Both the position numbers and the translations under genes were made by a program. A model generated the notes under the pieces. That model saw nothing but the letters and a program-made list of their open reading frames with translations. It ran no database searches and was not told where the DNA came from. Below are positions 17,418 to 26,604 of a stretch of 64,000 nt of DNA, one piece after another. Source of the stretch: Sedimentibacter saalensis (GTDB lineage Bacteria; Bacillota; Clostridia; Tissierellales; Sedimentibacteraceae); NCBI RefSeq assembly GCF_007830175.1, contig NZ_VLKH01000013.1:1-64000 (forward strand). Direction: 5' to 3'. Position 1 is the stretch's first letter. Every line of letters starts with the position of its first letter.

Positions 17418-18022
17418 AAAAACAAAAATCATTTTTTTATCCGATTATTTTCATGACTGTTGTAACAGCCTTCTTCGTATTTATTCTTTCTGCATTCAGC
17501 CAAGCAACAAAAGATACAATTGCTTTTAACAACGAAAGCGAGCTAAGATATAAAATTCTTTACATATTCAACATTCTTCCGGAAAGTAAAAATCCAAAAG
17601 ATATAGAAAAAGTTTTTAATGAACGTGTTGAAGAAAGATTTACTGGCGGAAAGAACATTTATGTTCTCATGGACGGGGAAAAAGAAATTTCTTATGCAGT
17701 TCCTGTTGAAGGACCCGGTCTTTGGGGTACTATTTCAGGATATGTAGGTCTTAATGAAGACTATTCAAAAATAACAGGCATTGATTTTGTCAAACAATCT
17801 GAAACACCTGGGCTTGGAGGGAGGATTTCAGAAGAATCATACAAGGAACAGTTCAGAGAAATCGACATATCTGATGTTCAGGACGGCAAGTTTATAGTTT
17901 CCTCTCCCCAAACCGGAAACAATGTGGATGCCATTGCAGGAGCAACCCAGACTTCAGCGGCTGTGGAAAAACTTATCAACGAAGATTTAAATGATTTTTT
18001 TAAGAAACTGGAGGTGAAATAA
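17414..18022 (+). CDS. nqrC: NqrC-like subunit with covalent FMN site
   Basis: A 202-residue protein with one N-terminal membrane anchor (about 8-30) and an extracytoplasmic FMN-binding domain. The flavinylation motif is DAIAGATQTSAA, so Thr178 is the likely FMN-phosphoester site made by ApbE (not in this window). It also has SETPGLGGRI, typical of NqrC/RnfG. It overlaps nqrB by 4 bp and nqrD by 1 bp (TAATG). The length is shorter than Vibrio NqrC (~257). NqrC rather than RnfG is chosen from the company of nqrF. Confidence 0.88.
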   Translation: MKKQKSFFYPIIFMTVVTAFFVFILSAFSQATKDTIAFNNESELRYKILYIFNILPESKNPKDIEKVFNERVEERFTGGKNIYVLMDGEKEISYAVPVEGPGLWGTISGYVGLNEDYSKITGIDFVKQSETPGLGGRISEESYKEQFREIDISDVQDGKFIVSSPQTGNNVDAIAGATQTSAAVEKLINEDLNDFFKKLEVK

Positions 18023-18648
18023 TGAGCCTTAAGAAGGATGCAACAAAAATCTTTAAAAAAGGAATATTATATGACAATCCAATACTGGTTCAGGTTATAG
18101 GAATTTGCTCAGCCCTGGCAGTGACAAACAGAATGATGAACTCCCTCATTATGGGCATTGCACTTTCATTTGTAACAGCATTTTCTTCCATGACCGTATC
18201 GCTTTTAAAAAGCCGCACCCCCAGACACATACGCATGATGGTCCAGGTTCTAATAATTTCTGCCTACGTAATTATTGTAGACATATTCTTAAAGGCATAT
18301 ATGATTGATATGAGCAAAGCACTGGGTCCTTATGTGGGACTTATTATTACAAACTGCATTATTATGGGAAGGGCTGAAGGTTTTGCTCAGTCTAATCCAC
18401 CATTATTATCATTCCTTGACGGTCTGTCCTCCGGTTTCGGGTACACGCTAGTACTTCTTTTTATTTCACTGGTAAGGGAACTGCTTGGATTCGGCACTGT
18501 GTTCGGAAGAGCTGTAATGCCTGAAAACTTCACAAAATGGACACTGATGGTAATGCCGCCCTCTGCATTCTTCATACTTGCTTTGATTATGTGGGCAGCA
18601 TACAACTTAAGAACTAAAAAGGAAAAAGAAGGAGTTGAGAAAAAATGA
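18022..18648 (+). CDS. nqrD: NqrD-like membrane subunit
   Basis: A 208-residue protein with six predicted membrane spans and the family stretches NPILVQVIGICSALAVTNRM, GLIITNCIIMGRAEGFA and SLVRELLGFGTVFG. NqrD and NqrE form an antiparallel pair in the membrane that binds an iron cofactor and carries electrons across. It overlaps the next gene by 4 bp (ATGA). Confidence 0.92.
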   Translation: MSLKKDATKIFKKGILYDNPILVQVIGICSALAVTNRMMNSLIMGIALSFVTAFSSMTVSLLKSRTPRHIRMMVQVLIISAYVIIVDIFLKAYMIDMSKALGPYVGLIITNCIIMGRAEGFAQSNPPLLSFLDGLSSGFGYTLVLLFISLVRELLGFGTVFGRAVMPENFTKWTLMVMPPSAFFILALIMWAAYNLRTKKEKEGVEKK

Positions 18649-19235
18649 TTGACGTACATCCATTTGTAATTTTCGTAGCTTCAATTTTCACCAGCAACAT
18701 GATATTTTCCAATTTTCTCGGAATGTGCTCCTTCATAGCTGTATCAAAGGAAATTCCAACTGCAATTGGACTTGGTGTTGCAGTCACCATGGTTCTTTCA
18801 TTCACCACAGTACTAAACTACATTGTTTACTGGAACATACTTGTTCCTTTCGGGCTTGAATACCTTATGTATATAGTGTTCATCCTTGTCATTGCAGCAT
18901 TTGTACAGCTTTTGGAAATGGTCATGGAAAGATACTTATCAAATCTTTACTACGCACTTGGAATATTTCTTCCTCTCATAACCGTAAACTGCGCCATACT
19001 TGGTGTATCTTTGTTCATGGTTGCAAGGCAGTATGATTTTCTTCAGACATTTATGTTTTCTGTTGGCTCAGGAATTGGATGGGCTCTTGCCATTACGGCA
19101 ATGGCAGGAATAAGATCAAAACTAAATGAAAGTTCCATACCTGAAGGTTTAAGAGGCGCACCTATAACACTTATTATAACCGGCATCATGGCCCTGGCAT
19201 TCATAGGCTTCAGCGGCATGGTTCAAATTCAATAG
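18645..19235 (+). CDS. nqrE: NqrE-like membrane subunit
   Basis: A 196-residue protein with six membrane spans. It contains FTSNMIFSNFLGMCSFIAVS and LPLITVNCAILGVSLF, with one conserved Cys in each half-helix (Cys residues in LGMCSF and TVNCAI) as expected for the intramembrane iron site shared with NqrD. The preceding gene overlaps it by 4 bp and nqrF follows after 9 bp. Confidence 0.92.
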   Translation: MIDVHPFVIFVASIFTSNMIFSNFLGMCSFIAVSKEIPTAIGLGVAVTMVLSFTTVLNYIVYWNILVPFGLEYLMYIVFILVIAAFVQLLEMVMERYLSNLYYALGIFLPLITVNCAILGVSLFMVARQYDFLQTFMFSVGSGIGWALAITAMAGIRSKLNESSIPEGLRGAPITLIITGIMALAFIGFSGMVQIQ

Positions 19236-19244
19236 GAGGCCACC

Positions 19245-20336
19245 ATGAGCACAATATTAACCACTACATTGATAATCTCTGCAATTACCTCAATCCTTGC
19301 TGCAATACTAACAGCTGCAGACAGGACAGTGGGAAATTATGGAGAAGTAAAACTCACCATCAACAATGAAAAAACTTACACCGTGGAAGGAGGAACCAGC
19401 CTTCTTTCAACACTGAGGAACGAAAAAATATTCATACCATCGGCCTGTGGAGGCAAGGGTTCCTGCGGATACTGCAAAGTTGTGGTAACAGAAGGTGGAG
19501 GGCCTGTGCTTGCTACGGAACTTCCTCTACTAACAAAGGAAGAGTTTGCAAAAAACATGCGCCTTTCATGTCAATGTAAATTAAAACAAGACATAAAAAT
19601 TGAAATACCTGAAGAGCTTTTCAACGTGAAGGAATATGCTTCAACAGTTGTAAAAATGGAAAAGGTAACTCCAACAATCAAGTATCTGCGCTTTGATCTG
19701 GGAGATGAAGAAATAAACTTCAGACCCGGACAATATGTGCAGCTTAAGGCGCCTGCATATGAAGGTAACGATGAAGAGGTTTACAGGGCATATTCTGTTG
19801 CTTCAAGCGTCAACGACAAACATGCAATCGAGCTTTTGATAGGATATACCGGAGGCATTGCAACAACATATGTTCATCAGCACCTGAATGTGGGAGACAA
19901 TGTGCACATAAACGGACCCTATGGAGATTTCTACTACCACGAGGATGACAACGGCCCCATAATACTGGCAGGAGCAGGAACCGGCATGGCGCCCATACTT
20001 TCAATACTTAAGTACATGGCTGAAAATAACATAAACAGAAAAACAATATTTTTCTTCGGAGCAAAGACAATGTCGGATTTGTTCATGCTTGAACAAATAA
20101 AATATTTTGAAGAAAAACTTCCAGCTTTTAAATTCATAGCAACACTGTCCCGTGAAGAATCTCCTGATTGGAATGGAGACAGGGGAAGAGTTCCGGATTC
20201 AATAATAAAACATGTGGAAAATGGAGAAAATTATTCAGCATATCTTTGCGGCAGCCCTGCAATGATTGATTCCATAATAAAATCTCTGGAAGAAAAGAAT
20301 GTTCCCCTTAATAAAATTTATTACGACAAGTTCTAA
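19245..20336 (+). CDS. nqrF: NqrF-like NADH dehydrogenase subunit
   Basis: A 363-residue protein. An N-terminal membrane anchor (about 4-24) is followed by a plant-type [2Fe-2S] domain with CGGKGSCGYC and a later Cys (68, 74, 77, 109), then a ferredoxin-reductase-like FAD/NADH module with RAYS (181-184) and AGAGTGMAPILS. It takes electrons from NADH and passes them via FAD and 2Fe-2S to the membrane subunits. Vibrio NqrF is 408 residues. Its presence, with no rnfB or rnfC here, makes this an Nqr-type rather than Rnf-type operon. A terminator follows directly, so no nqrA can belong to this operon's 3' end. Confidence 0.93.
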   Translation: MSTILTTTLIISAITSILAAILTAADRTVGNYGEVKLTINNEKTYTVEGGTSLLSTLRNEKIFIPSACGGKGSCGYCKVVVTEGGGPVLATELPLLTKEEFAKNMRLSCQCKLKQDIKIEIPEELFNVKEYASTVVKMEKVTPTIKYLRFDLGDEEINFRPGQYVQLKAPAYEGNDEEVYRAYSVASSVNDKHAIELLIGYTGGIATTYVHQHLNVGDNVHINGPYGDFYYHEDDNGPIILAGAGTGMAPILSILKYMAENNINRKTIFFFGAKTMSDLFMLEQIKYFEEKLPAFKFIATLSREESPDWNGDRGRVPDSIIKHVENGENYSAYLCGSPAMIDSIIKSLEEKNVPLNKIYYDKF

Positions 20337-20351
20337 AATAAATTCCCTGGG

Positions 20352-20397
20352 AAAAAAGCACGGCCTCAAACTATAGCAGTCTGAAGCCGTGCTTTAT
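20352..20397 (+). terminator. Terminator of the nqr operon
   Basis: Stem AAAGCACGGC / GCCGTGCTTT, extended inward by a weaker TCA/TGA pairing. It can also serve the convergent peptidase C26 gene. Confidence 0.8.
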
Positions 20398-20404
20398 TGT
20401 ATAC

Positions 20405-21136
20405 TCAATTCTTTTTTAAAGAATATGTTTTTGAAGCCTCTATAAAACTGATGAAAATATTGCAAAATACAGGATATCTCTCAAACATTATTTCAGGATG
20501 CCACTGAATACCCAGTGCAAAATCAAGTTCTGCAGATTCTATGCATTCTATTATTCCATCTTCAGTAAAAGCAGTTGCAATGTAATCATCAGCCACATCC
20601 TTCACTGCCTGGTGGTGAAATGAATTTGTTTTAATCTTGTCTGTTTTTAATATGTTAAAAATCATGGAATCCTTTAACAAATTAACAGTGTGGTGCTCAT
20701 ATCCTCCAAATGTGAACTTTGGGGAATGCCCGTTCGTATTTTGTCTCTGGGTGTATATGTCCTGGTATAGTGTTCCTCCTGCGGCAATGTTCATTATTTG
20801 CTGCCCCCTGCATATGCCAAGCATGGGCATGTTTTTTGCTGCGGCATGTTTGTACAATTTCACTTCAAATGCATCCCTGTCGTAATCTATGGCACCTATT
20901 TGTCTGATTGGTTCCTCACCAAACAACAGAGGGTTTATGTCTCCGCCTCCTGTGAAATAAATTCCGTCAACAAAACTTAAATATTTTTCTATTGTTTTTT
21001 CATCTTCAGTTATCGGAAGAATGACAGGCACGCCTCCATGTTGAAAAACAGCATTTAAATTGCTTTCGTTGACCTTTTCATAGTAAAATCCGTCTTCCAT
21101 AATTTTATCAGCTGTAATACCGATTATGGTGTTCAT
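20405..21136 (-). CDS. Gamma-glutamyl-gamma-aminobutyrate hydrolase family (peptidase C26)
   Basis: A 243-residue class I glutamine amidotransferase-like hydrolase. It has the nucleophile elbow LGICRGQQ, the oxyanion-type GGGDINPLLF and the His/Glu pair in GIQWHPE. Related enzymes (PuuD type) cut gamma-glutamyl bonds in polyamine or folate breakdown; the substrate is not determined here. It lies 2 bp downstream of dxs on the same strand and is probably co-transcribed with it, though no functional link is apparent. Confidence 0.88.
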   Translation of the reverse strand: MNTIIGITADKIMEDGFYYEKVNESNLNAVFQHGGVPVILPITEDEKTIEKYLSFVDGIYFTGGGDINPLLFGEEPIRQIGAIDYDRDAFEVKLYKHAAAKNMPMLGICRGQQIMNIAAGGTLYQDIYTQRQNTNGHSPKFTFGGYEHHTVNLLKDSMIFNILKTDKIKTNSFHHQAVKDVADDYIATAFTEDGIIECIESAELDFALGIQWHPEIMFERYPVFCNIFISFIEASKTYSLKKN

Positions 21137-21138
21137 TT

Positions 21139-22998
21139 TTACCTCCCCAAGAATTTTTTTATGTCATAAGCAATGCTCTCAGGGTCCATATTGTTTTCCT
21201 TAAGCAGTTCTTCAACAGTGCCGTGTCTGATAAATTCATCAGGCAATGTCTTTATGAGAACATCAGCATGATCTTGAAGTGCTGCTTTTATACTTAATGC
21301 AAAAGATCCCCATGGAACAGCTTCATCTATAACAACAGCCTTCTTTGTCTTCATTACTGATTTTAACAGCAAATTATCATCCAAAGGCTTTATGAATCTC
21401 AAATTTACAACTTCAGCATCAATATCTTGCTCTTTTAATATTTCTCGGACATGAAGTGCAGTCACAACCATTTTACCGCTGGCAGCTATGGTAACATCAC
21501 TGCCTTCCTCAGCCACGATGCCCTTGCCTTTTTCTATTTTTTTATAGCTTCCGCTCACATATTCCTTGAGACTTCCTCTTGGATACCTTATGGCCACAGG
21601 CCCGTCAATTTCATTCACTGCATATTCAAGCATACTTTCAAGCTCTCTGTAGTCTGCAGGACACATGACAGTCATGTTTGGAATCTGTATTAAAAATGAC
21701 TCATCAAACACCCCCTGGTGTGTTTCACCGTCATTTCCCACAAGACCTGCCCTGTCAACAGCAAGCACAACATGAAGGTTTTGAATTGCAACATCATGAA
21801 TTACCTGGTCATAAGCTCTTTGAAGAAATGAAGAATAAAGAGCCACAACAGGAACAATTCCATTTGCAGCAAGTCCTGCAGCCATAGTAACTGCATGCTG
21901 TTCGGCAATGCCTGCATCAAAAATTCTTTTTGGGAATTTCCTTGCAAAATTAGTGAGCCCTGTTCCATCTGTCATGGCTGCTGTAATGGCTACAACATTG
22001 TTGTTGTTTTCAGCTATTTCGCAAAGCTTCTTTCCAAATACATCAGAATACGAGGCAACTGTAGACTCTTTTATGTTCTTTCCTGTTTCTATGTCAAATG
22101 CTGATACGCCGTGGTATTCATTTGGCCTTTGTTCAGCAAATTTATATCCTTTTCCTTTTTTTGTTACCACATGCATTATAAGAGGCCCTTCAATGTTTTT
22201 TGCAGTCTTGAAGGCTTCTAACAAATCGTCAATGTTGTGTCCATCTATGGGGCCCATGTATGTGAGACCAAGCTCTTCAAAAAGCATTCCTGGAACAACC
22301 ATCTGCTTGACTGCGTCCTTGGCTCTCTTTAAAAACGCTTTTACTTTCCCCCCTGCAACGGGCATGTTGTTTAGTATTTTTTCAACATCCTTTTTTGTAG
22401 AAAGGTACCTTGTGTCGGTCCTGACCTTGCTTAGGTATTTTGACAGACCTCCCACGTTTTTTGAAATTGACATTTCATTGTCGTTTAATATTATAATAAG
22501 TTTTGTATTGCTTCTTCCAGCATCATTTAAAGCTTCAAATGCCATGCCTCCGGTGAGGGCTCCATCACCTATTACTGCAACTATTTCATAATTTTCTTTT
22601 TTCAGATCTCTTGCCCTTGCCATTCCCATGGCTGCAGAAATAGAAGTGCTGCTGTGCCCTGTGTCAAAACAGTCGTATATACTTTCAGCACGTTTTGGAA
22701 AACCGCTGAGGCCTTTCAACTGCCTCAAGGTGGACATTTCATTTTTTCTTCCTGTCAATATTTTATGAACGTATGACTGATGTCCCACATCCCATATTAT
22801 TTTATCTTCAGGAGTATTTAATGAATAGTGCATTGCTACTGTAAGCTCTACCACTCCAAGGTTTGAAGCAAGATGTCCTCCTGTTTTTGACACGCTTTGT
22901 ATTATGTATTCCCTTATCTCATTGGCAAGTATGGGCAGCTCACTTGTTTTAAGCTGTTTTAACTCCAATGGAGAATTTATTTTATCTAAAAATTTCAT
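21139..22998 (-). CDS. dxs: 1-deoxy-D-xylulose-5-phosphate synthase
   Basis: A 619-residue thiamine-diphosphate enzyme. It condenses pyruvate with glyceraldehyde 3-phosphate in the first step of the non-mevalonate isoprenoid pathway. Visible features are the ThDP motif GDGALTGGMAFEALNDAG, the His in DVGHQSYVHK, the transketolase pyrimidine domain with IAEQHAVTMAAG, and the C-terminal domain. Length is normal. The RBS is GAGAGGT. It may supply the cis-prenyltransferase at 29301. Confidence 0.97.
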   Translation of the reverse strand: MKFLDKINSPLELKQLKTSELPILANEIREYIIQSVSKTGGHLASNLGVVELTVAMHYSLNTPEDKIIWDVGHQSYVHKILTGRKNEMSTLRQLKGLSGFPKRAESIYDCFDTGHSSTSISAAMGMARARDLKKENYEIVAVIGDGALTGGMAFEALNDAGRSNTKLIIILNDNEMSISKNVGGLSKYLSKVRTDTRYLSTKKDVEKILNNMPVAGGKVKAFLKRAKDAVKQMVVPGMLFEELGLTYMGPIDGHNIDDLLEAFKTAKNIEGPLIMHVVTKKGKGYKFAEQRPNEYHGVSAFDIETGKNIKESTVASYSDVFGKKLCEIAENNNNVVAITAAMTDGTGLTNFARKFPKRIFDAGIAEQHAVTMAAGLAANGIVPVVALYSSFLQRAYDQVIHDVAIQNLHVVLAVDRAGLVGNDGETHQGVFDESFLIQIPNMTVMCPADYRELESMLEYAVNEIDGPVAIRYPRGSLKEYVSGSYKKIEKGKGIVAEEGSDVTIAASGKMVVTALHVREILKEQDIDAEVVNLRFIKPLDDNLLLKSVMKTKKAVVIDEAVPWGSFALSIKAALQDHADVLIKTLPDEFIRHGTVEELLKENNMDPESIAYDIKKFLGR

Positions 22999-23160
22999 TT
23001 TTACCTCTCAAGCATTTTATTGAGTATGCATTTAATAATTATATATTGTTTAAATATATATGTCAAAATTAATATTTTTATATCAAGGGTCAAAAATATT
23101 CTGTACTTTTAGTTAAATGTGTTATATTATATTTGTAATATTCATCAAATATAAATGACA

Positions 23161-23336
23161 AAACAAGGAAACATAAATACTGACAAAATGTCAGTCAGGT
23201 TGATGATAAAGTAATTTTCGACGTTGTCATTCTGAGGACGTAGCCCGAAGAATCTCATGTTTTCAATAAAAATGAGATCCTTCACTATCGTTCAGGATGA
23301 CAGCATCAGGGTTTGTAAAGTCTGACTGGCGAAATG
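23161..23336. repeat. REP-like repeat R2 enclosed by an inverted repeat
   Basis: The ~400 bp spacer between dxs and ppdK is otherwise A/T-rich. It holds a palindromic unit at 23226-23301, in the opposite orientation to R1. Flanks containing CTGACAAAATGTCAGTCAG (about 23180-23198) and GTCTGACTGGCGAAATGTCAG (23320-23339) are imperfect inverted copies, so R2 sits in the loop of a larger hairpin. Confidence 0.75.
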
Positions 23337-23399
23337 TCAGTGCGTAACAATCACTCTAGAAATATTAGAAATTATATATGATTAAAATGGAGGACGATT

Positions 23400-26024
23400 A
23401 TGAGCAAAAAATGGGTTTATTTGTTTAAGGAAGGAAATGCTTCACAAAAATATCTTCTTGGTGGTAAGGGTGCCAATCTGTCAGAAATGACAAACATAGG
23501 TCTTCCTGTACCTCCTGGAATTACAGTCACTACAGAAGCATGCACAGAGTTTTACGAGCAAGGAAAAAAATTAACTGATGAAATAATAAATCAGATTAAA
23601 ACACACATGACTCTATTAGAAGAGCAGACAGGAAAAAAATTCGGTGATGAAGAAAATCCGCTGCTTGTTTCAGTACGTTCAGGAGCAGCTTTTTCCATGC
23701 CTGGCATGATGGACACAATTTTAAATCTAGGACTCAATGACCTCACAGTTGAAGGTATGGCTAACAAGACAGGAAATCCTCGTTTTGCTTACGACAGCTA
23801 CAGAAGATTCATTCAGATGTTCGGTGATGTTGTGCTTGAAATTCCAAAATACAAATTTGACAACGTGCTGGATGACACAAAGGAAAAAAACAACTACAAG
23901 TATGACACTGAACTCACTGCAGATGATTTAAAACAACTGGTTAAAGAATTCAAGGAAATTTACAAAAAAGAAACAAAATCTGATTTTCCTCAGGAACCTG
24001 AGGCTCAGCTACTCATGGCTGTTGAAGCAGTGTTCAGATCATGGAACAATCAAAGAGCCATAACATACAGAAACCTATACGACATTCCTCACAACCTGGG
24101 AACTGCAGTTAATGTACAATCCATGGTTTTCGGAAATATGGGAGACAGTTCGGGAACAGGGGTTGCCTTTACAAGAAATCCTTCCACCGGAGAAAAGAAA
24201 GTATTCGGAGAATTCCTAATTAATGCACAGGGAGAAGATGTTGTTGCAGGAATAAGAACTCCTCTTACAATAGATAAATTAAACGACGTTATGCCTGAAA
24301 TATACAAAGAATTCATGGAATCTGCCAACACACTTGAACAGCATTACAAAGACATGCAGGACATTGAGTTCACCATTGAACAGGGAAAATTATACTTCCT
24401 TCAGACCCGTAACGGAAAAAGAACAGCAGAAGCAGCTCTTAGAGCTGCAGTAGAAATGGTTGGGGAAAATCTTATTGACAAAAAGACTGCCGTAATGAGA
24501 GTTGACCCAAAATCATTAGACCAGCTTCTTCACCCTAAATTTGATCCTGATGATTTGAAAAAGGCAACGCCTGTTGCCAAAGGGCTTCCTGCCTCTCCGG
24601 GAGCAGCCACAGGAAAAATATATTTCACAGCAGATGAAGCAGTTGCTGCAGCTAAAAACGGCGAAGCAGCCATTTTGGTAAGAAAAGAAACATCTCCTGA
24701 AGACATTGAAGGAATGAGTAAAGCCAAGGGAATACTCACTTCAAGAGGAGGAATGACATCCCATGCTGCAGTTGTTGCCAGAGGAATGGGAAAATGCTGT
24801 GTGGCAGGATGCGAAACAATATTTGTTGATGAAGCAAGAAAAACAATGACAATTGAAGGTAAAGTCTACACTGAAGGAGATTATATCTCTCTTGACGGAA
24901 GTACAGGCAATGTATATATAGGAAAAATAAAGACCGTTGAAGCAAATATTTCAGGAAACTTCGGAATACTCATGGAATGGGCAGATGAGTTCAGAAAGCT
25001 CAAAATAAGAACTAATGCTGATACTCCTAATGATTCAGCAATGGCTGTTAAATTTGGCGCTGAAGGAATAGGCCTTTGCAGGACTGAGCACATGTTTTTT
25101 GAAGAAAGCCGTATTTTCTCAGTAAGAAAAATGATTATTGCAGACACCGTTTCTCAAAGAGAAAAAGCACTGGCTGAAATTCTTCCAATGCAGAAAAATG
25201 ACTTCAAGGGAATATTCAAAATAATGGGAGTTCGACCAGTGACAATAAGACTACTTGATCCTCCTCTTCATGAGTTCATTCCTACAAACAAACAAGACAT
25301 AGAAGACCTGGCACGGGACATGAATGTTCCTGTTGATAAGCTGACGGACAAAATAAACTCTCTTCATGAGTTTAACCCAATGCTTGGACACAGAGGCTGC
25401 CGACTTGCTGTAACATATCCTGAAATAGCAAAAATGCAATCAAGAGCAATAATGGAAGCTGCAATTGAGGTATCAAAGGAAGAAAATATCACAATTGTTC
25501 CTGAAATAATGGTTCCACTTGTTGGAAAGAAATCAGAGCTTGACTTTGTAAAGAAATATATTGTAGAAACAGCTGAAGAAGTTAAAAAAGAAATGAATTC
25601 AACTATAGAGTACCTTGTTGGAACAATGATAGAAGTTCCAAGAGCATGCGTAACAGCTGATGAAATTGCAGAAACAGCAGATTTCTTCTCTTTCGGAACA
25701 AACGACCTCACTCAGATGACATTTGGCTTCTCAAGAGATGATGCAGGAAAATTCATCAATGACTACAAGGAAGTTGGAATACTTGAACAAGATCCGTTCC
25801 AGAGCATTGACCAGGACGGAGTTGGAAAAATGGTTAGTATGGCAGTGAAGCTTGGAAGAGCTGCCAAGGACCACATTCACCTGGGAGTTTGCGGAGAGCA
25901 CGGCGGCGACCCTGCATCCATTGAATTCTTCCACAGAACAGGACTTGACTATGTTTCCTGCTCACCATTCAGAGTTCCAATAGCAAGACTTGCAGCAGCA
26001 CAATCAGCAATAAAAAGCAATTAA
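23400..26024 (+). CDS. ppdK: Pyruvate, phosphate dikinase
   Basis: An 874-residue enzyme that interconverts pyruvate, ATP and phosphate with PEP, AMP and pyrophosphate. It has an N-terminal ATP-grasp domain (about 1-340), a central phosphohistidine domain with GGMTSHAAVVARGMG, and a C-terminal PEP/pyruvate TIM barrel with the catalytic Cys in HLGVCGEHGGDP. Size and order match clostridial PPDK. The RBS is GGAGGA. In anaerobes it often runs as the glycolytic or gluconeogenic alternative to pyruvate kinase. It is monocistronic, with a terminator immediately after. Confidence 0.98.
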   Translation: MSKKWVYLFKEGNASQKYLLGGKGANLSEMTNIGLPVPPGITVTTEACTEFYEQGKKLTDEIINQIKTHMTLLEEQTGKKFGDEENPLLVSVRSGAAFSMPGMMDTILNLGLNDLTVEGMANKTGNPRFAYDSYRRFIQMFGDVVLEIPKYKFDNVLDDTKEKNNYKYDTELTADDLKQLVKEFKEIYKKETKSDFPQEPEAQLLMAVEAVFRSWNNQRAITYRNLYDIPHNLGTAVNVQSMVFGNMGDSSGTGVAFTRNPSTGEKKVFGEFLINAQGEDVVAGIRTPLTIDKLNDVMPEIYKEFMESANTLEQHYKDMQDIEFTIEQGKLYFLQTRNGKRTAEAALRAAVEMVGENLIDKKTAVMRVDPKSLDQLLHPKFDPDDLKKATPVAKGLPASPGAATGKIYFTADEAVAAAKNGEAAILVRKETSPEDIEGMSKAKGILTSRGGMTSHAAVVARGMGKCCVAGCETIFVDEARKTMTIEGKVYTEGDYISLDGSTGNVYIGKIKTVEANISGNFGILMEWADEFRKLKIRTNADTPNDSAMAVKFGAEGIGLCRTEHMFFEESRIFSVRKMIIADTVSQREKALAEILPMQKNDFKGIFKIMGVRPVTIRLLDPPLHEFIPTNKQDIEDLARDMNVPVDKLTDKINSLHEFNPMLGHRGCRLAVTYPEIAKMQSRAIMEAAIEVSKEENITIVPEIMVPLVGKKSELDFVKKYIVETAEEVKKEMNSTIEYLVGTMIEVPRACVTADEIAETADFFSFGTNDLTQMTFGFSRDDAGKFINDYKEVGILEQDPFQSIDQDGVGKMVSMAVKLGRAAKDHIHLGVCGEHGGDPASIEFFHRTGLDYVSCSPFRVPIARLAAAQSAIKSN

Positions 26025-26033
26025 AAAATGAAT

Positions 26034-26062
26034 AAAAAAGTCAGGCGAGCCTGACTTTTTTC
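26034..26062. terminator. Terminator after ppdK
   Basis: AAAAAAGTCAGGC-GA-GCCTGACTTTTTT: a near-perfect stem with T-runs on both strands, so it may act for ppdK and for the convergent folA. Confidence 0.85.
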
Positions 26063-26085
26063 ATATCATTCTTAATTCTTAACTC

Positions 26086-26595
26086 TTAATTATTAATTTG
26101 CTTAACGTTCAGGTTTTTATAAGTGTTGAAGTTAAACTTAAGCCCGTTGTTCTCATGGAGCTCTGAAGCAAATGTCAGCAACCAGTCCTGATCCTGGTCG
26201 AAGTTGTGAAGATATGAATCAGCATCTTTCACAGCATCAACCTTTGTTATGTATGCTTCACTGCAGTATGGATAAAGCTCATTGTAAATTTTGCTTCCAC
26301 CAATTACAAACACATCATCGCTGTTATATTTTTTTACCTCTTCAAGAAGCTCCTCCACTGAATGAACTACAGTGCATCCTTCTTTTTCATAATTCATGTC
26401 AGTTGTCATTACAATGTTCACCCTGTTTTTCAGTGGATTGCCTCCCGGAAGTGAAAGAAGTGTTATTCTTCCCATAACAACTGTTTTGTTTTTTGTGGTT
26501 TCCCTGAAGAATTTCATGTCATCGGGCAAATCAAAAAGAAGATCTCCGCTATTTCCTATTCCCCAGTCTTTTGCCACAGCTACTATTAATTTCAT
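26086..26595 (-). CDS. folA: Dihydrofolate reductase
   Basis: A 169-residue enzyme that reduces dihydrofolate to tetrahydrofolate with NADPH. It has the N-terminal VAVAKDWGIGNSGDLLFDLPDDM (in overlapping parts), the NADPH-binding VVMGRITLLSLPGG and the FVIGGSKIYNELYP motif. It lies 9 bp after thyA on the same strand; the two regenerate THF after thymidylate synthesis. An unusual point is ITLLSLPGG where most DHFRs read T(Y/W)ES(L/I)P. Confidence 0.93.
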   Translation of the reverse strand: MKLIVAVAKDWGIGNSGDLLFDLPDDMKFFRETTKNKTVVMGRITLLSLPGGNPLKNRVNIVMTTDMNYEKEGCTVVHSVEELLEEVKKYNSDDVFVIGGSKIYNELYPYCSEAYITKVDAVKDADSYLHNFDQDQDWLLTFASELHENNGLKFNFNTYKNLNVKQINN

Positions 26596-26604
26596 ACTTG
26601 CTCC

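Noticed and set aside
16467-20336. Rnf complex instead of Nqr
   Set aside because: There is no RnfB or RnfC; the last gene has a 2Fe-2S plus FAD/NADH layout of NqrF and the first matches NqrB blocks better than RnfD.
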